From Herpetosiphon aurantiacus DSM 785 (GTDB taxonomy: Bacteria; Chloroflexota; Chloroflexia; Chloroflexales; Herpetosiphonaceae), in contig CP000875.1 in NCBI GenBank assembly GCA_000018565.1, positions 5,533,199 to 5,597,198 of the forward strand: a stretch of DNA of 64,000 nt. The letters run 5' to 3'. A program made the position numbers and the translations under genes. Shown one piece after another: positions 53,854 through 63,036 of this stretch. Position 1 is the first letter of the stretch, and the number at the start of each line of letters is the position of its first letter. The notes below the pieces were generated by a model, which was not told where the DNA came from, did not search any database, and saw only the letters and a program-made list of their open reading frames with translations.

Positions 53854-54807
53854 TCACTTTTGTGTTAGGGCAACAGGAAAACGGTGGGCAAGTGAGCCAA
53901 CACGTTCGCTATAAAAGGCTAATTTTGCTGCTTGTAAACTACAGCTGAGCAACCCAAATAGGGCGCTAGCGGCAATAATGCTGATCAGATCGTTGGCTAA
54001 TGGCCGCAGTAAAAAGGCCGTGCCATGGATCAAAACGCCACTCGCGAGGATCAGCGGAAAGGCTTCGCGGGGCTGTTGACGAACGAGATTATAGCTTTGG
54101 TAGAGGGCCACTAAGGCTGATTGTTGGCCAATAATGATTGCTGCTGGTGCAAGGCTGGCATAAAGCCACAGCGCGATCAGCAGCACGCCAAACGCTGCCA
54201 ATACCAATTGTGCCCCAAATGCGCTGGCCGAAAGCAAAAAGCTAGCAGCCACAAACGCTGGAATGCCAAATAGTAAACCAAGCCCAACAATAATCAAACA
54301 CATCTTAGTCAAAGCCCAAAGTTGTTTGGGCAACGCCGATAATGCTGGTTTTGTTGTAGCGAGTTGCTGGCCGAGCCAGAACAAGACCAACGCACTTAGC
54401 CCTAAACCAGCAATGTTCAGCCCAAGCACCAACAATAATGTTAGCCAACCGTTGAACAACCATGGTGCGCCAGCATAGATCGAGGGTGTGCCATCGCCGC
54501 TGAACAAACTGGGCACGAGATACGTACCAACGGCGCTCGAACGCAAATCGATGGTTTGCAACAACTCATTGGCCTGCGACCAAAGCTGTTGGCCTTGGGC
54601 TTGGCTAAAACGGTTGATCACACTGCCCATGCTTGCAAGCCAGCGATTGGGCGCTAAAGCTGGCAACAGCGTGAGCCATAGATCCAGCAAAATTGGCATT
54701 AAAATAACCCAAGGTGCTCGACGAACGACGCGAAATCCTTGGCTTAGACGTTCCGGAAGATTCCGCCGTTGTGGCTCTTGGGCTTGTGGTTGTAAACGTC
54801 TATTCAT
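53854..54807 (-). CDS. Multi-pass membrane protein upstream of gyrB
   Basis: A 317-residue polytopic protein with a basic Arg-rich N-terminus and about six hydrophobic helices; low-similarity segments recall DUF4013/YciC-like proteins. The ATG at 54807 lies six bases after a perfect TATAAT, so transcription should begin at or near the start codon and yield a leaderless mRNA; no ribosome-binding site is present. The longer frame from 54855 overlaps the promoter. gyrB follows 11 bp after the stop, so gyrB probably shares this transcript. Confidence 0.75.
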   Translation of the reverse strand: MNRRLQPQAQEPQRRNLPERLSQGFRVVRRAPWVILMPILLDLWLTLLPALAPNRWLASMGSVINRFSQAQGQQLWSQANELLQTIDLRSSAVGTYLVPSLFSGDGTPSIYAGAPWLFNGWLTLLLVLGLNIAGLGLSALVLFWLGQQLATTKPALSALPKQLWALTKMCLIIVGLGLLFGIPAFVAASFLLSASAFGAQLVLAAFGVLLIALWLYASLAPAAIIIGQQSALVALYQSYNLVRQQPREAFPLILASGVLIHGTAFLLRPLANDLISIIAASALFGLLSCSLQAAKLAFYSERVGSLAHRFPVALTQK

Positions 54808-54830
54808 GGCTCTATTATACCACAAAAGCC
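54807..54830 (-). promoter_or_regulatory. Promoter of the membrane protein-gyrB operon, probably leaderless
   Basis: TATAAT at 54814-54819, six bases before the ATG. The 24-bp segment matches the T-box operon promoter (20499-20522) at 22 positions and has GGCT/AGCC arms flanking the -10. Confidence 0.6.
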
Positions 54831-54867
54831 CTATTATAACATAATATTTTAGCACAAATTTTCGATA

Positions 54868-55100
54868 TTTAGAACATAGAACAAAGAGCGTAGAACATAT
54901 AATTTAGGGTTTCGTTCTTGATCCACGAAAGGCACGAAGGACACTAAGTAAGGCTATTGGCTATTGGCGTTTGACTATGGGAATCATTGCAAATCCACAC
55001 CATGTTTCGCTAGCCTATAGCCATCAGCCTAGAGCCAAAGCTTCTCTGCGCCGCTGCGTTAAATTCGATCCCCAATAACCAACCCCCGATCCCCAAATTC
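54868..55100. repeat. Dispersed quasi-repeats between divergent operons
   Basis: This 330-bp gap holds AGAACATAGAACAAAG, CCACGAAAGGCACGAAGGAC, a TATTGGCTATTGGCG/AGCCTATAGCCATCAG pair, CTCTGCGCCGCTGCGTTAAA and GATCCCCAATAACC text. A TACAAT -10 (55107-55112) for the next gene is at its right edge. Confidence 0.65.
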
Positions 55101-55137
55101 CTATGCTACAATAGCGCTCACGACCAACGGAGGCACG

Positions 55138-56019
55138 ATGTCGCTGCTTGCTTTTCATCAACTAGAATCGCCAGAACGCCCGTTGTTGCAACGCCCACCA
55201 TGGCGTTATGGCTTGGCAATTGGATTAACGATGCTTTGTGCTTTGGCCATGATTTTGTGGGGCACGACGTTTACCAGCCAAGCAACCCAAGGAGTGGTAA
55301 CTGAGGTTGGTTCGTGGGTTGTGTTTACTGGGGTTTTCTGTTGGTTGGCATGGTTTCGCCAGCCGCATGCCAAACGCCGCGCAATATTAACCTTTGGATT
55401 GTGGGCGGCAGTGGCAATTACGGTTAATCTGGCAGCCAAGCATGGGCTAAATCAGCATTTTTTGGCGCTAGGCTTGGCCAATTCGCCCCGTTTATATTGG
55501 GCAGGCCTCTTTTTTATTCCCCCAATCCTGCTATTTTGGCATGCTCAGCGCGATCAGCAATTACAAAATCATGGCTTGCACCTACGTAAATGGCCCGATC
55601 AAGTGTTAATTGGCTTGCTTGCAGGCATTTTCATTTCGCTGCACTTTTTCTCGACGATTCGATTTAGCGGGATTGTCGGACTCAGTATTAAGTCGTGGCA
55701 ATATATGTTTTGGTCGTTGGGCTACGAGGTATTTCAATCGTTAGGCGAAGAATTATTTTTTCGCGGCGTGCTCTTGCGTTCGCTGCAAAATGTGTATAAA
55801 CTCAACTTCTGGCAAGCAACCGCCATCACCACCATCGCCAATTTGAGCATTTACCTCATCCGCAGCCAATGGCAAAATCCGATTCAATTGGCTGGGGTAG
55901 TAATTTATTTGTCGATGATTTCGATTGCAGCTTCGCTGCTGTTTCGGCGTTATCAAAGCGTCGTGCCAGGTTACCTTTGCAATATTGTGTTTAGTTTTAG
56001 TGCAATTTTACGCGCATGA
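55138..56019 (+). CDS. CPBP-like membrane protein (degenerate intramembrane protease family)
   Basis: A 293-residue protein with about eight hydrophobic segments. The CPBP/Abi motif 1 is present as GEELFFRGVLL (adjacent Glu residues and Arg). The histidines of the later motifs are not visible: the segment ATAITTIANLSIYL lacks FxxxH, and GYLCNIVFS replaces HxxxN. It may be catalytically inactive or use a variant site. CGGAGG lies upstream of the ATG. The stop overlaps the SpoIIE phosphatase start. Confidence 0.75.
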   Translation: MSLLAFHQLESPERPLLQRPPWRYGLAIGLTMLCALAMILWGTTFTSQATQGVVTEVGSWVVFTGVFCWLAWFRQPHAKRRAILTFGLWAAVAITVNLAAKHGLNQHFLALGLANSPRLYWAGLFFIPPILLFWHAQRDQQLQNHGLHLRKWPDQVLIGLLAGIFISLHFFSTIRFSGIVGLSIKSWQYMFWSLGYEVFQSLGEELFFRGVLLRSLQNVYKLNFWQATAITTIANLSIYLIRSQWQNPIQLAGVVIYLSMISIAASLLFRRYQSVVPGYLCNIVFSFSAILRA

Positions 56020-57566
56020 ATCGTGCTCGCCGCCATCGCGATGTGATTAGCATCAGCCTGTTGCTCTCGGTCATTACGATTGTGATGTACCTTGGTGAGG
56101 GGCGTTGGGCGGCTGCGCCTGCGTTACGCTACCTCTATTTGATTCCAATCGCCCAAGCTGCGATGGGCTTTGGCTTGATGGGCAGCATGGCCGTGGCGAT
56201 TTTGGCTGATCTGCTGTTTGCGCCCTTGGTTGCCACGGCCTTGGCCAAATATGGGATGTTTGGTGCTCCTACAGTTGAAATTATTGTGACCCTCGTTTTG
56301 ATGCCGGTCTTGGCCTATTTTGCGGGCAGCGGTTGGGGTCGGCTTAGTCGCCAGCGCGAGCTTTATCAATTTTTGAGCCGCATGGGCGATTTATTTGGCC
56401 GTTCGCTACCCCGCGATCAACTGCTCGCCGAGATTTTGCAAGAGGGTGGCCTGCTGATCGATGCTCAGGGCGGCGAAATTATTTTGCTTGAGCAAGGCCA
56501 AGCGCGAATTGCCGCTAGCTGGGGAATTGAAGCCCAAGCTACTGCCGCCTACCAAACCAGCCTCGCCGCCTATATTTTAAAACGCAATGAGCCATGGTCA
56601 GCCACCAGCCTCGAAAATAACAGCGATTTTCAGCGTGTCGGTTTTGGTCAACGGATTGACGCTGCCCTAGCTGTGCCATTACGCTTAGAAGGTAAGCCGA
56701 TTGGCCTGTTGGCGTTTTATAATCGGCCTGGCGGGTTTAGCAAACAAGAGCAAGCCACAGTCGAGGCTATGGGCAGCAAAGTCGAAGTTGTGCTAGAGAA
56801 TTTTCGCCAAGTCGAGGAGCGCTCTGAACGCGCCCGCTTGCAGCGCGAGTTTGATTTGGCGGCTGAGGTGCAGCAACGCTTTTTGCCCCAGCAATTACCA
56901 GCGATCAGCGGCTATGAAATTGCTGGTTTTACTCAGCCCGCCCGTGAGGTTGGCGGCGATTTTTTCAATGTGCTGAGTTTGCCCGATGGCCGTTGGTATA
57001 TCGCGGTTGGCGATGTGTCGGGCAAGGGCGTGGTTGGCGCATTTTTCATGGCCATCGCCATGAGCGTCATCGATTTACATTTGCAAGAGGGCCAATCAAC
57101 CACCCAACTAAGCCTGGCCAATCGGCTTAATCCGTTGTTTTATCGGCGGATGGCCCAGCAAAAAATCAATACAGGTTTGGCCTATGCCTTGCTTGATGCT
57201 AAAACTGGCCATATGCAGTTAGGCAACGCTGGCTTGATTGCGCCGTTGCATGTGCGCAAAAATGGCGAATGCGATTATCTCGATTTGACCGGCTTTCCCT
57301 TAGGTGCGGTTGCTCAGGCTGAATATAGCGAATCGGTGCTAGAGCTTCAGGCTGGTGAAAGTTTGATTTTTATCAGCGATGGTGTGGTTGAAGCCGCCAA
57401 CCATGATCGCGAATTATTTGGCTTGAATCGACTGCGCAACTTGATTAGTATGCTGAGCCAGCGTCCGGCCTCGCAGTTGGTGAGCGAAATTATGAACGCC
57501 GCCAATCGCTGGAGCGACGGCCAATACCAAGATGATATGACCGTCGTGGTACTCCGTCGGATCTAA
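56016..57566 (+). CDS. Membrane PP2C-type (SpoIIE/RsbU) phosphatase with GAF domain
   Basis: A 516-residue protein. Three to four hydrophobic helices (about 12-110) are followed by a GAF domain (about 125-270) and a short coiled-coil leading to a SpoIIE/RsbU phosphatase domain (about 285-516). That domain has AAEVQQRFLPQQLP, REVGGDFFNV, GDVSGKGV, a SDGVVEA turn and the metal-binding QDDMTVVVL. Such enzymes dephosphorylate anti-anti-sigma factors in partner-switching pathways. No anti-sigma gene is nearby. It overlaps the CPBP-like gene by ATGA and is convergent with the Hsp90-like operon, overlapping its stop. Confidence 0.92.
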   Translation: MNRARRHRDVISISLLLSVITIVMYLGEGRWAAAPALRYLYLIPIAQAAMGFGLMGSMAVAILADLLFAPLVATALAKYGMFGAPTVEIIVTLVLMPVLAYFAGSGWGRLSRQRELYQFLSRMGDLFGRSLPRDQLLAEILQEGGLLIDAQGGEIILLEQGQARIAASWGIEAQATAAYQTSLAAYILKRNEPWSATSLENNSDFQRVGFGQRIDAALAVPLRLEGKPIGLLAFYNRPGGFSKQEQATVEAMGSKVEVVLENFRQVEERSERARLQREFDLAAEVQQRFLPQQLPAISGYEIAGFTQPAREVGGDFFNVLSLPDGRWYIAVGDVSGKGVVGAFFMAIAMSVIDLHLQEGQSTTQLSLANRLNPLFYRRMAQQKINTGLAYALLDAKTGHMQLGNAGLIAPLHVRKNGECDYLDLTGFPLGAVAQAEYSESVLELQAGESLIFISDGVVEAANHDRELFGLNRLRNLISMLSQRPASQLVSEIMNAANRWSDGQYQDDMTVVVLRRI

Positions 57567-60079
57567 TGTCCGCGATCTTCTTCTAAAGCTCGTTGTAATT
57601 CCTCAATCAAGCCCAAAGGTGCTAAACGAACTCCCAGCAAATTGCTGACCTCAGCTGGATCGGCACGCAGCAATTGATCGATGCTGTTAAATTGCTCGGC
57701 CAAGGCTTGAGCTAAGCGTTCGCTCACAAATTCATAGCGCAGAAAATCGGCAGCAGTTAGGCGACTGGCGGCTTGAGCAAGATTTAATTCCTGCAACGCC
57801 CGCTGCAATGCCTCGCCTCGCACCCCCAAATCATAAACTACATCAATTATGGGAATCGCCAATGGCTCGGTTTCAGCTGAACGCAAAGCGATAATCGGCA
57901 CATGCGGCGCGATCGCCCAAACTGCCCCCAACGCCAACAAACTAGTTTGGGCTGGCTCGCTGGCATCAATCACAATACAGGCGGCCTGCTGCAAGCTCTG
58001 CAAACTATGTTCAGTCAACGAGATTGCTGCATCGATGCCAACGATTCGCAAAAAGAAGGGGGCACTTTCCAGCACATAGCGCAATTCTTGGTTAACTTGG
58101 TTATTACCCAAGGTGTTGATCAACACAGCGTAGGGTGCAACGGTGGCTTGCGGCACATCAACAGCATTGGTTGTGCCCGTGATTGCATTCATCAGGGCGC
58201 TAGCAACGCGGTTGTTGGCATCGAAAATTTGCTTGGCATGCTCAGGCTTGACGATCCGCTGCGCACCTTGGGCACTCAACATCAGCGCATTGTTGTAGAG
58301 AAAAATCAGCACATCGCGCATTTGCGGGTCGGCATAATGGTTTAATTGCGCCACTTGGTTAATCACCGCGTTACGAGCATTTAAATAGAGCATGCCTTTG
58401 CTGGCGGTATGTTTGCGCTCAGCTTTGCGCTCATCGAGCATCGCCCGCAGCAGTTGCTTAATCGATGGGCTCAAATTTGGGTCAGCCAGCAGGGTGTCAA
58501 CTTGCTCGTTCGTTTCGGAATTCTCAGAAAAGATCAAGACCGCTGGAATCGATTCGGGCAAATATTGGGCAACTTGGGCTTCAACACCCATTTCGGCGTA
58601 GCGCTCCTCAAGCTCCAACCAACGTTGATCTTTGTTGGGCATGGCTTCGAAAATGAAATCGCCACCAACATCCAAACGGCGTAGGCCAATATTGGGCGTT
58701 AATTCAGCGTAACGGCGCAAAAATGGCTCATCGGGAAAATATTGGCCGTCAATCACCCGCAAGCCCTTGGCCGCAAACAACACCGCATGTTGGCCAATCC
58801 CGCCTGGCGTAGTGAAATAGAATAACAAGTGTTGATGTGGGTCGTCGTTGTTGATGCCACTACGCGAAAGCTGCGATTGCTCAAAATAGCGTGGCAAATT
58901 CATGCGCCCTGCATCCGTATCAAACAACACAATATCTTTGATCCGAATAAATAATTCATCGGAAATTAACGCCCACGATTTGATTACGCGGTTGTGTTGG
59001 GTAACAACCTCGCGGAATAAACGCTGATCATTGAGCGCCAGTTGTTCAAGATAATTTAAAATTACTTGGCCCAAAGTACGTTGCACTCGCTCGAAATATT
59101 CATCGCGACGCAAAGCCTCGCGTGAGGTTGTTTCGCGCAGATTTGGGCTTTCAACCACACCTTTGACGAATTTAGCCCACTCTGGCAGTAGGCTGCGCTC
59201 ACCACGACAGACAAACATCCGCCGCACATAGATAATTAAATCGCCATGTTCACGGACATTCAAATACAACTGCTTGGGAATAAACAGCACGCCACCGAGT
59301 TTAAACGCGCCATCATCTTCCTCAATATTCAGCGGAATCACCGCCAATACTGATTCACTAGGATATAGCTCGTTCAAATAGCGAATATACTCGCTTTCAC
59401 TGGCTTCGCTATGCCATGGCGCTTGCATCACATTGACTGGGCGTGGCGAAGGGTCAAGGTAAATCGGCACACTCAGCAAATCAGCAAACAGCCGAATCAA
59501 ACGACTCAGCTCATCTTCACGTAGCAAATGGACTTGGCTTGGCTTGATCGCCACGGTGACGGTTGTACCAGCAGTCGGGCGGGTGGTTTGGCCCATCCGA
59601 TAGGATTGCTCGCCGCTACATTCCCACCAAACTGCCGCTTCGCCTTCGCTGCGAAACGAACGGGTAACAAACTCAATCCGTTCGCCGATGATAAAGGCTG
59701 CCAGCATGCCCAAGCCAAAGCGCCCGATCAAGCGTTCGGCCAAACTACGCTCGCCGATCGCCTCAAGCCGCGAACGCACAGCATCGGTGTTGCTAGCCCC
59801 AATCACCGAGAGAAATTGCTCAACTTCAGCCTCGGTCATACCTGCGCCGTTATCTTCGATCGTCAAGCTACGGCCAAAAGGATCATAGCGCACATGAATT
59901 TCAGGCAATGGCGCATTTGGATCATCTGCTTGGCGCACAAGGCAGGTATCGTGGGCATTTTGCAGCAATTCGCGAATCGCCACATGCGGGTCGGCATATA
60001 AACTTTCGCCAAGCGTCCGAATCACTCCAGGCACATTAATCGTCATTTGACCTTGGCGGATTCCATGTGGTCGTTGCAT
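57563..60079 (-). CDS. Divergent Hsp90/HtpG-like ATPase with C-terminal extension
   Basis: An 838-residue protein of the Hsp90 family. The GHKL site is intact: ELLQNAHD (Glu38, Asn41), DNGAGM (76-81) and GRFGLGM (119-125). A middle domain (about 230-400) includes the catalytic-loop region SREALRRDEYF. The C-terminal part is unlike HtpG: a receiver- or Rossmann-like stretch near 690-770 (ACIVIDASEP, VPIIALRSAE), then a helix-hairpin-helix-like end (FNSIDQLLRADPAEVSNLLG). AAGGAG precedes the ATG. It lies nine bases after the other Hsp90-like gene, in one operon with it. Confidence 0.85.
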   Translation of the reverse strand: MQRPHGIRQGQMTINVPGVIRTLGESLYADPHVAIRELLQNAHDTCLVRQADDPNAPLPEIHVRYDPFGRSLTIEDNGAGMTEAEVEQFLSVIGASNTDAVRSRLEAIGERSLAERLIGRFGLGMLAAFIIGERIEFVTRSFRSEGEAAVWWECSGEQSYRMGQTTRPTAGTTVTVAIKPSQVHLLREDELSRLIRLFADLLSVPIYLDPSPRPVNVMQAPWHSEASESEYIRYLNELYPSESVLAVIPLNIEEDDGAFKLGGVLFIPKQLYLNVREHGDLIIYVRRMFVCRGERSLLPEWAKFVKGVVESPNLRETTSREALRRDEYFERVQRTLGQVILNYLEQLALNDQRLFREVVTQHNRVIKSWALISDELFIRIKDIVLFDTDAGRMNLPRYFEQSQLSRSGINNDDPHQHLLFYFTTPGGIGQHAVLFAAKGLRVIDGQYFPDEPFLRRYAELTPNIGLRRLDVGGDFIFEAMPNKDQRWLELEERYAEMGVEAQVAQYLPESIPAVLIFSENSETNEQVDTLLADPNLSPSIKQLLRAMLDERKAERKHTASKGMLYLNARNAVINQVAQLNHYADPQMRDVLIFLYNNALMLSAQGAQRIVKPEHAKQIFDANNRVASALMNAITGTTNAVDVPQATVAPYAVLINTLGNNQVNQELRYVLESAPFFLRIVGIDAAISLTEHSLQSLQQAACIVIDASEPAQTSLLALGAVWAIAPHVPIIALRSAETEPLAIPIIDVVYDLGVRGEALQRALQELNLAQAASRLTAADFLRYEFVSERLAQALAEQFNSIDQLLRADPAEVSNLLGVRLAPLGLIEELQRALEEDRGH

Positions 60080-60088
60080 AACAACTCC

Positions 60089-61873
60089 TTAGCGTTGAGC
60101 CAGTGCCAGTTCGAGCAGCGAAGTTTGGGCTTTTTGCACCGCCTCACCCAGTTCGGGCGTGAGTTCGACCCCGCTGGAAAGCAAGGCATAGCCCCACAAG
60201 GCTCGGACAACCGTCGCCCAAGTTGGGTCGTTGGGTTGGCCATCGCGTAATTGTTGAATTAATGGATTGAGCGTATTGACGCATAATACATAATCATCGC
60301 TACGATTTCGCCCGACCGATTGCACAAAACTGAGCAAACTTCCACTACCTTTCAACAGGCTATCCACAACTTGTTCACGTTTATAATCGCTGGATCGCAT
60401 GGCTAAAGCGGTCAAATGGCTTGGTTCAAAGCGTACTGCATAGACTTGCATGCCCAATTGTTCGCAGTGTTGTTCTAATTTTCGCCATTGCTGGTCGTTT
60501 TCGGCTTCGATCAACTCGGCAATCCCAGCGGTAAGTGGTTGAAAGCTCACGCCATGGCGCAGGCTACAATATTTTTTCAAGAATTTTTCTTCGATTGAAT
60601 TAATATGTAGGACTGGCACACCACGCGCCCCCACAATTGCCCGTTGCTGAGCACTTGCCGGCAAATCATTCAGCACATAAAAAATTGTGCGCTCATCCGC
60701 CCCGCGCACCGGAATTCGCTCAAGATAGCGCGTTAGTGTAATCGGGCCAATATCGCTCTCGAAGCTGAGCAAATCGGCGACCGCAGCAAAAAATTGACTA
60801 TCATTGACTGCCGCCTGTTTGATGCCGCTATTATATTGTTTGACTACTTGCACAAAGGTAGCAGGTTCGCGCTGAGCCAAGCGAATTAAGAACGAGCGCA
60901 CCGCCTCGACCAAGGCTTCACGCAAAGCGCGATAATTGGGGCGCTCGATCATAAAGCCTTCGCGGCTGGCAACTAGCTCTAGCAATGGTGCATCGATAAT
61001 CCCACAGATAAACGTCGCCCAATCGGGCAGCAATTGCAAATCTTGGCAAACATACATCCGCCGCTGAAACACATCAAGGCTGCGCGGGCGAATGGCTAAA
61101 TTGGCCTGCAAGGGCATAATCGCCAAAATCCCGACGCATTCGGCTTGCTGCTGTTTGATCGCGATTGGCTCGACCGCCAAAGGCACGACCCCATAGCGAT
61201 GCTTCACATAGTCGATATATTCATGCTCCGAAGCATCTAAATGCCAAGGAGCATGCATGCGATTGATCGGACGAGCGTCGTCGCCGAGGTAAACCGGAAA
61301 TTGAATGAAATCGGCATAGCGAATAATCGTGGCGCGGAGCGTCGTTTCATCGAGCAAATTATAGAAAGCTGGCTCTAACTCAATTGTAACGGTTGTGCCA
61401 ATCTGCTGGCGTGTACCCAATTCAAGGCTATAATCGGCGCTACCCTGCGAACGCCACAAAACCGCTTGCTCGCTGCCTTCGGCCAAGGTATCGACGATTA
61501 CTTGATGGCCAATCACAAAGGTGGAGAGAAAGCCAATCCCAAATTGACCAATCAACATCTGCGCGGCGTTTTGATCGGCAGTTGAAAATTTGACTTGACG
61601 AGTTTGGCTAGCACCAATTGTCGCCAAATAACGCACGACATCTTCGCGAGCCATGCCAGTGCCATTATCTTCCACCACCAACAACCGTTTGGTTGGGTCG
61701 ATTCGCACATGAATTGCTGGCTGAAAAACGCCTTGCTGAGCCAAACGCCGCACACACGAATCGCTGGCATTTTGAATTAACTCACGAATCGCAACGTGTG
61801 GGTCGCTATACAAATTTTCGGCCAACAAACGAATCAGATGTTCAAAATCAACTTGAAATGTTCCAGTACTCAT
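60089..61873 (-). CDS. Divergent Hsp90/HtpG-like ATPase (shorter paralogue)
   Basis: A 594-residue Hsp90-family protein. From the ATG at 61873 the ATP-site motifs are ELIQNASD (Glu31, Asn34), DNGTGM (69-74) and GQFGIGF (109-115). The middle domain contains VASREGFMIERPNY, which carries the Arg region expected to sense ATP. It is shorter than the neighbour and lacks its C-terminal extension; the final part (VRALWGYALLSSG) does not resemble an HtpG dimerisation domain. A GTG at 61876 is an alternative start directly abutting the TPR stop. It is co-oriented between the TPR gene and the longer paralogue. Confidence 0.85.
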   Translation of the reverse strand: MSTGTFQVDFEHLIRLLAENLYSDPHVAIRELIQNASDSCVRRLAQQGVFQPAIHVRIDPTKRLLVVEDNGTGMAREDVVRYLATIGASQTRQVKFSTADQNAAQMLIGQFGIGFLSTFVIGHQVIVDTLAEGSEQAVLWRSQGSADYSLELGTRQQIGTTVTIELEPAFYNLLDETTLRATIIRYADFIQFPVYLGDDARPINRMHAPWHLDASEHEYIDYVKHRYGVVPLAVEPIAIKQQQAECVGILAIMPLQANLAIRPRSLDVFQRRMYVCQDLQLLPDWATFICGIIDAPLLELVASREGFMIERPNYRALREALVEAVRSFLIRLAQREPATFVQVVKQYNSGIKQAAVNDSQFFAAVADLLSFESDIGPITLTRYLERIPVRGADERTIFYVLNDLPASAQQRAIVGARGVPVLHINSIEEKFLKKYCSLRHGVSFQPLTAGIAELIEAENDQQWRKLEQHCEQLGMQVYAVRFEPSHLTALAMRSSDYKREQVVDSLLKGSGSLLSFVQSVGRNRSDDYVLCVNTLNPLIQQLRDGQPNDPTWATVVRALWGYALLSSGVELTPELGEAVQKAQTSLLELALAQR

Positions 61874-61876
61874 CAC

Positions 61877-62965
61877 TCAGCGCTTTCCGATTAGACGATC
61901 AAACCATGAACCTTGTTTGGTTGCCGATTTTGGTGGCTGCTGTTGCTTGGTTAGGGTTTCAATCCACTCGCGGGCCTCTTTTTGGCGGTGCTCAAGCTGT
62001 TGGGTTTGGGCAAACTGGTAGGCCTCATTGGCAAAATACCAAGCTTCATCAGCGCGATTTAATGCGTGCAAAGCTCGCACATTCGCCAACAAAGCCCAAG
62101 CCTCATCGCGGGAATGGAGCCGCTTGCGAGCTAATTCGAGGGCTTCGCGTGAAAAATCGAGCGCTCGTTCGCCCAGCTTTAATTGTAAGGCGATTTCGGC
62201 TCGCCACATCGTCGCGTCTTGGTGATCGCTGGCAGAATCGTAGGCCAAGGCACTAGCAACATTTTCGCAAAACAAATCAAATGCTGCCTGAAGATTGCCT
62301 TGTTGATAATGAAGATGGGCCAAATAACGACGAGCGGTGATCATCCACGCTGGGTTGCCTTCGCGCTGCGCATATTCAAAAGACAGCAACCCATAGCGCA
62401 AGGCTTCGGCAGGCTCCTCGCGATGTGAATGCAAGCGTTGCAGCACCCGATAAAAGACGTAGCGGTAGAAATCAGCGGAGTAGGTATCGTGGCGAATCAG
62501 GCCTAAGCCTTGTTGAGCGTATTGCAACGCATCATCATACTCTTGCATGGTCATGGCATTGCTGGCCAACAAGCGTAGACAATCGAGTTGCCAAGCAGTG
62601 GTATTGCGGGCTTGAGCTTGTTGCAAACAATCGAGCAACAAGGTTTTAATTTCGCCCCAACGTCCTTTCAAATCAAGGTCGATCAGCGCACTGCACAGCC
62701 GAATTGTGGCAACTAATTCATAGTGTGGTTCGCGCAATTGGCGTGCCCGCGCCAACATCGTGGTTGCCACCTCAAGCGCCTGCTGGCTCTGATCCAAGTT
62801 CATCAGGGCTGCGGTGAGCTTTTGGTAGCACAGCAATTCGTTATCGCCGTCGGATTCTTGGCGTGCGGCGACAATTCCCTGCTCCAACAAACTCGCAGCG
62901 CTGCGAAACTGACCTTGCCGAAAAAGCTGAGTTGCTTGATTACAAAGATCGGCAGCGTAACCCAT
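61877..62965 (-). CDS. TPR-repeat protein, first gene of the Hsp90-like operon
   Basis: A 362-residue all-helical protein made of TPR-like repeats. The 34-residue pattern recurs as ATQLFRQGQFRSAASLLEQGI, YDDALQYAQQGLGLI, QQGNLQAAFDLFCENV and LNRADEAWYFANEAYQFA. The C-terminal tail is basic (TKQGSWFDRLIGKR). GGGAGG lies upstream of the ATG. The stop abuts the start of the first Hsp90-like gene. Eukaryotic Hsp90 uses TPR co-chaperones, so the pairing is notable; a direct interaction here is inference. Confidence 0.82.
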   Translation of the reverse strand: MGYAADLCNQATQLFRQGQFRSAASLLEQGIVAARQESDGDNELLCYQKLTAALMNLDQSQQALEVATTMLARARQLREPHYELVATIRLCSALIDLDLKGRWGEIKTLLLDCLQQAQARNTTAWQLDCLRLLASNAMTMQEYDDALQYAQQGLGLIRHDTYSADFYRYVFYRVLQRLHSHREEPAEALRYGLLSFEYAQREGNPAWMITARRYLAHLHYQQGNLQAAFDLFCENVASALAYDSASDHQDATMWRAEIALQLKLGERALDFSREALELARKRLHSRDEAWALLANVRALHALNRADEAWYFANEAYQFAQTQQLEHRQKEAREWIETLTKQQQPPKSATKQGSWFDRLIGKR

Positions 62966-63036
62966 CGCACCAACCTCCCGCCATTGGACAACCTGAGACC
63001 AGCATGCGGTAGGGGCTTGCTGGCCTCATTGTCGGT

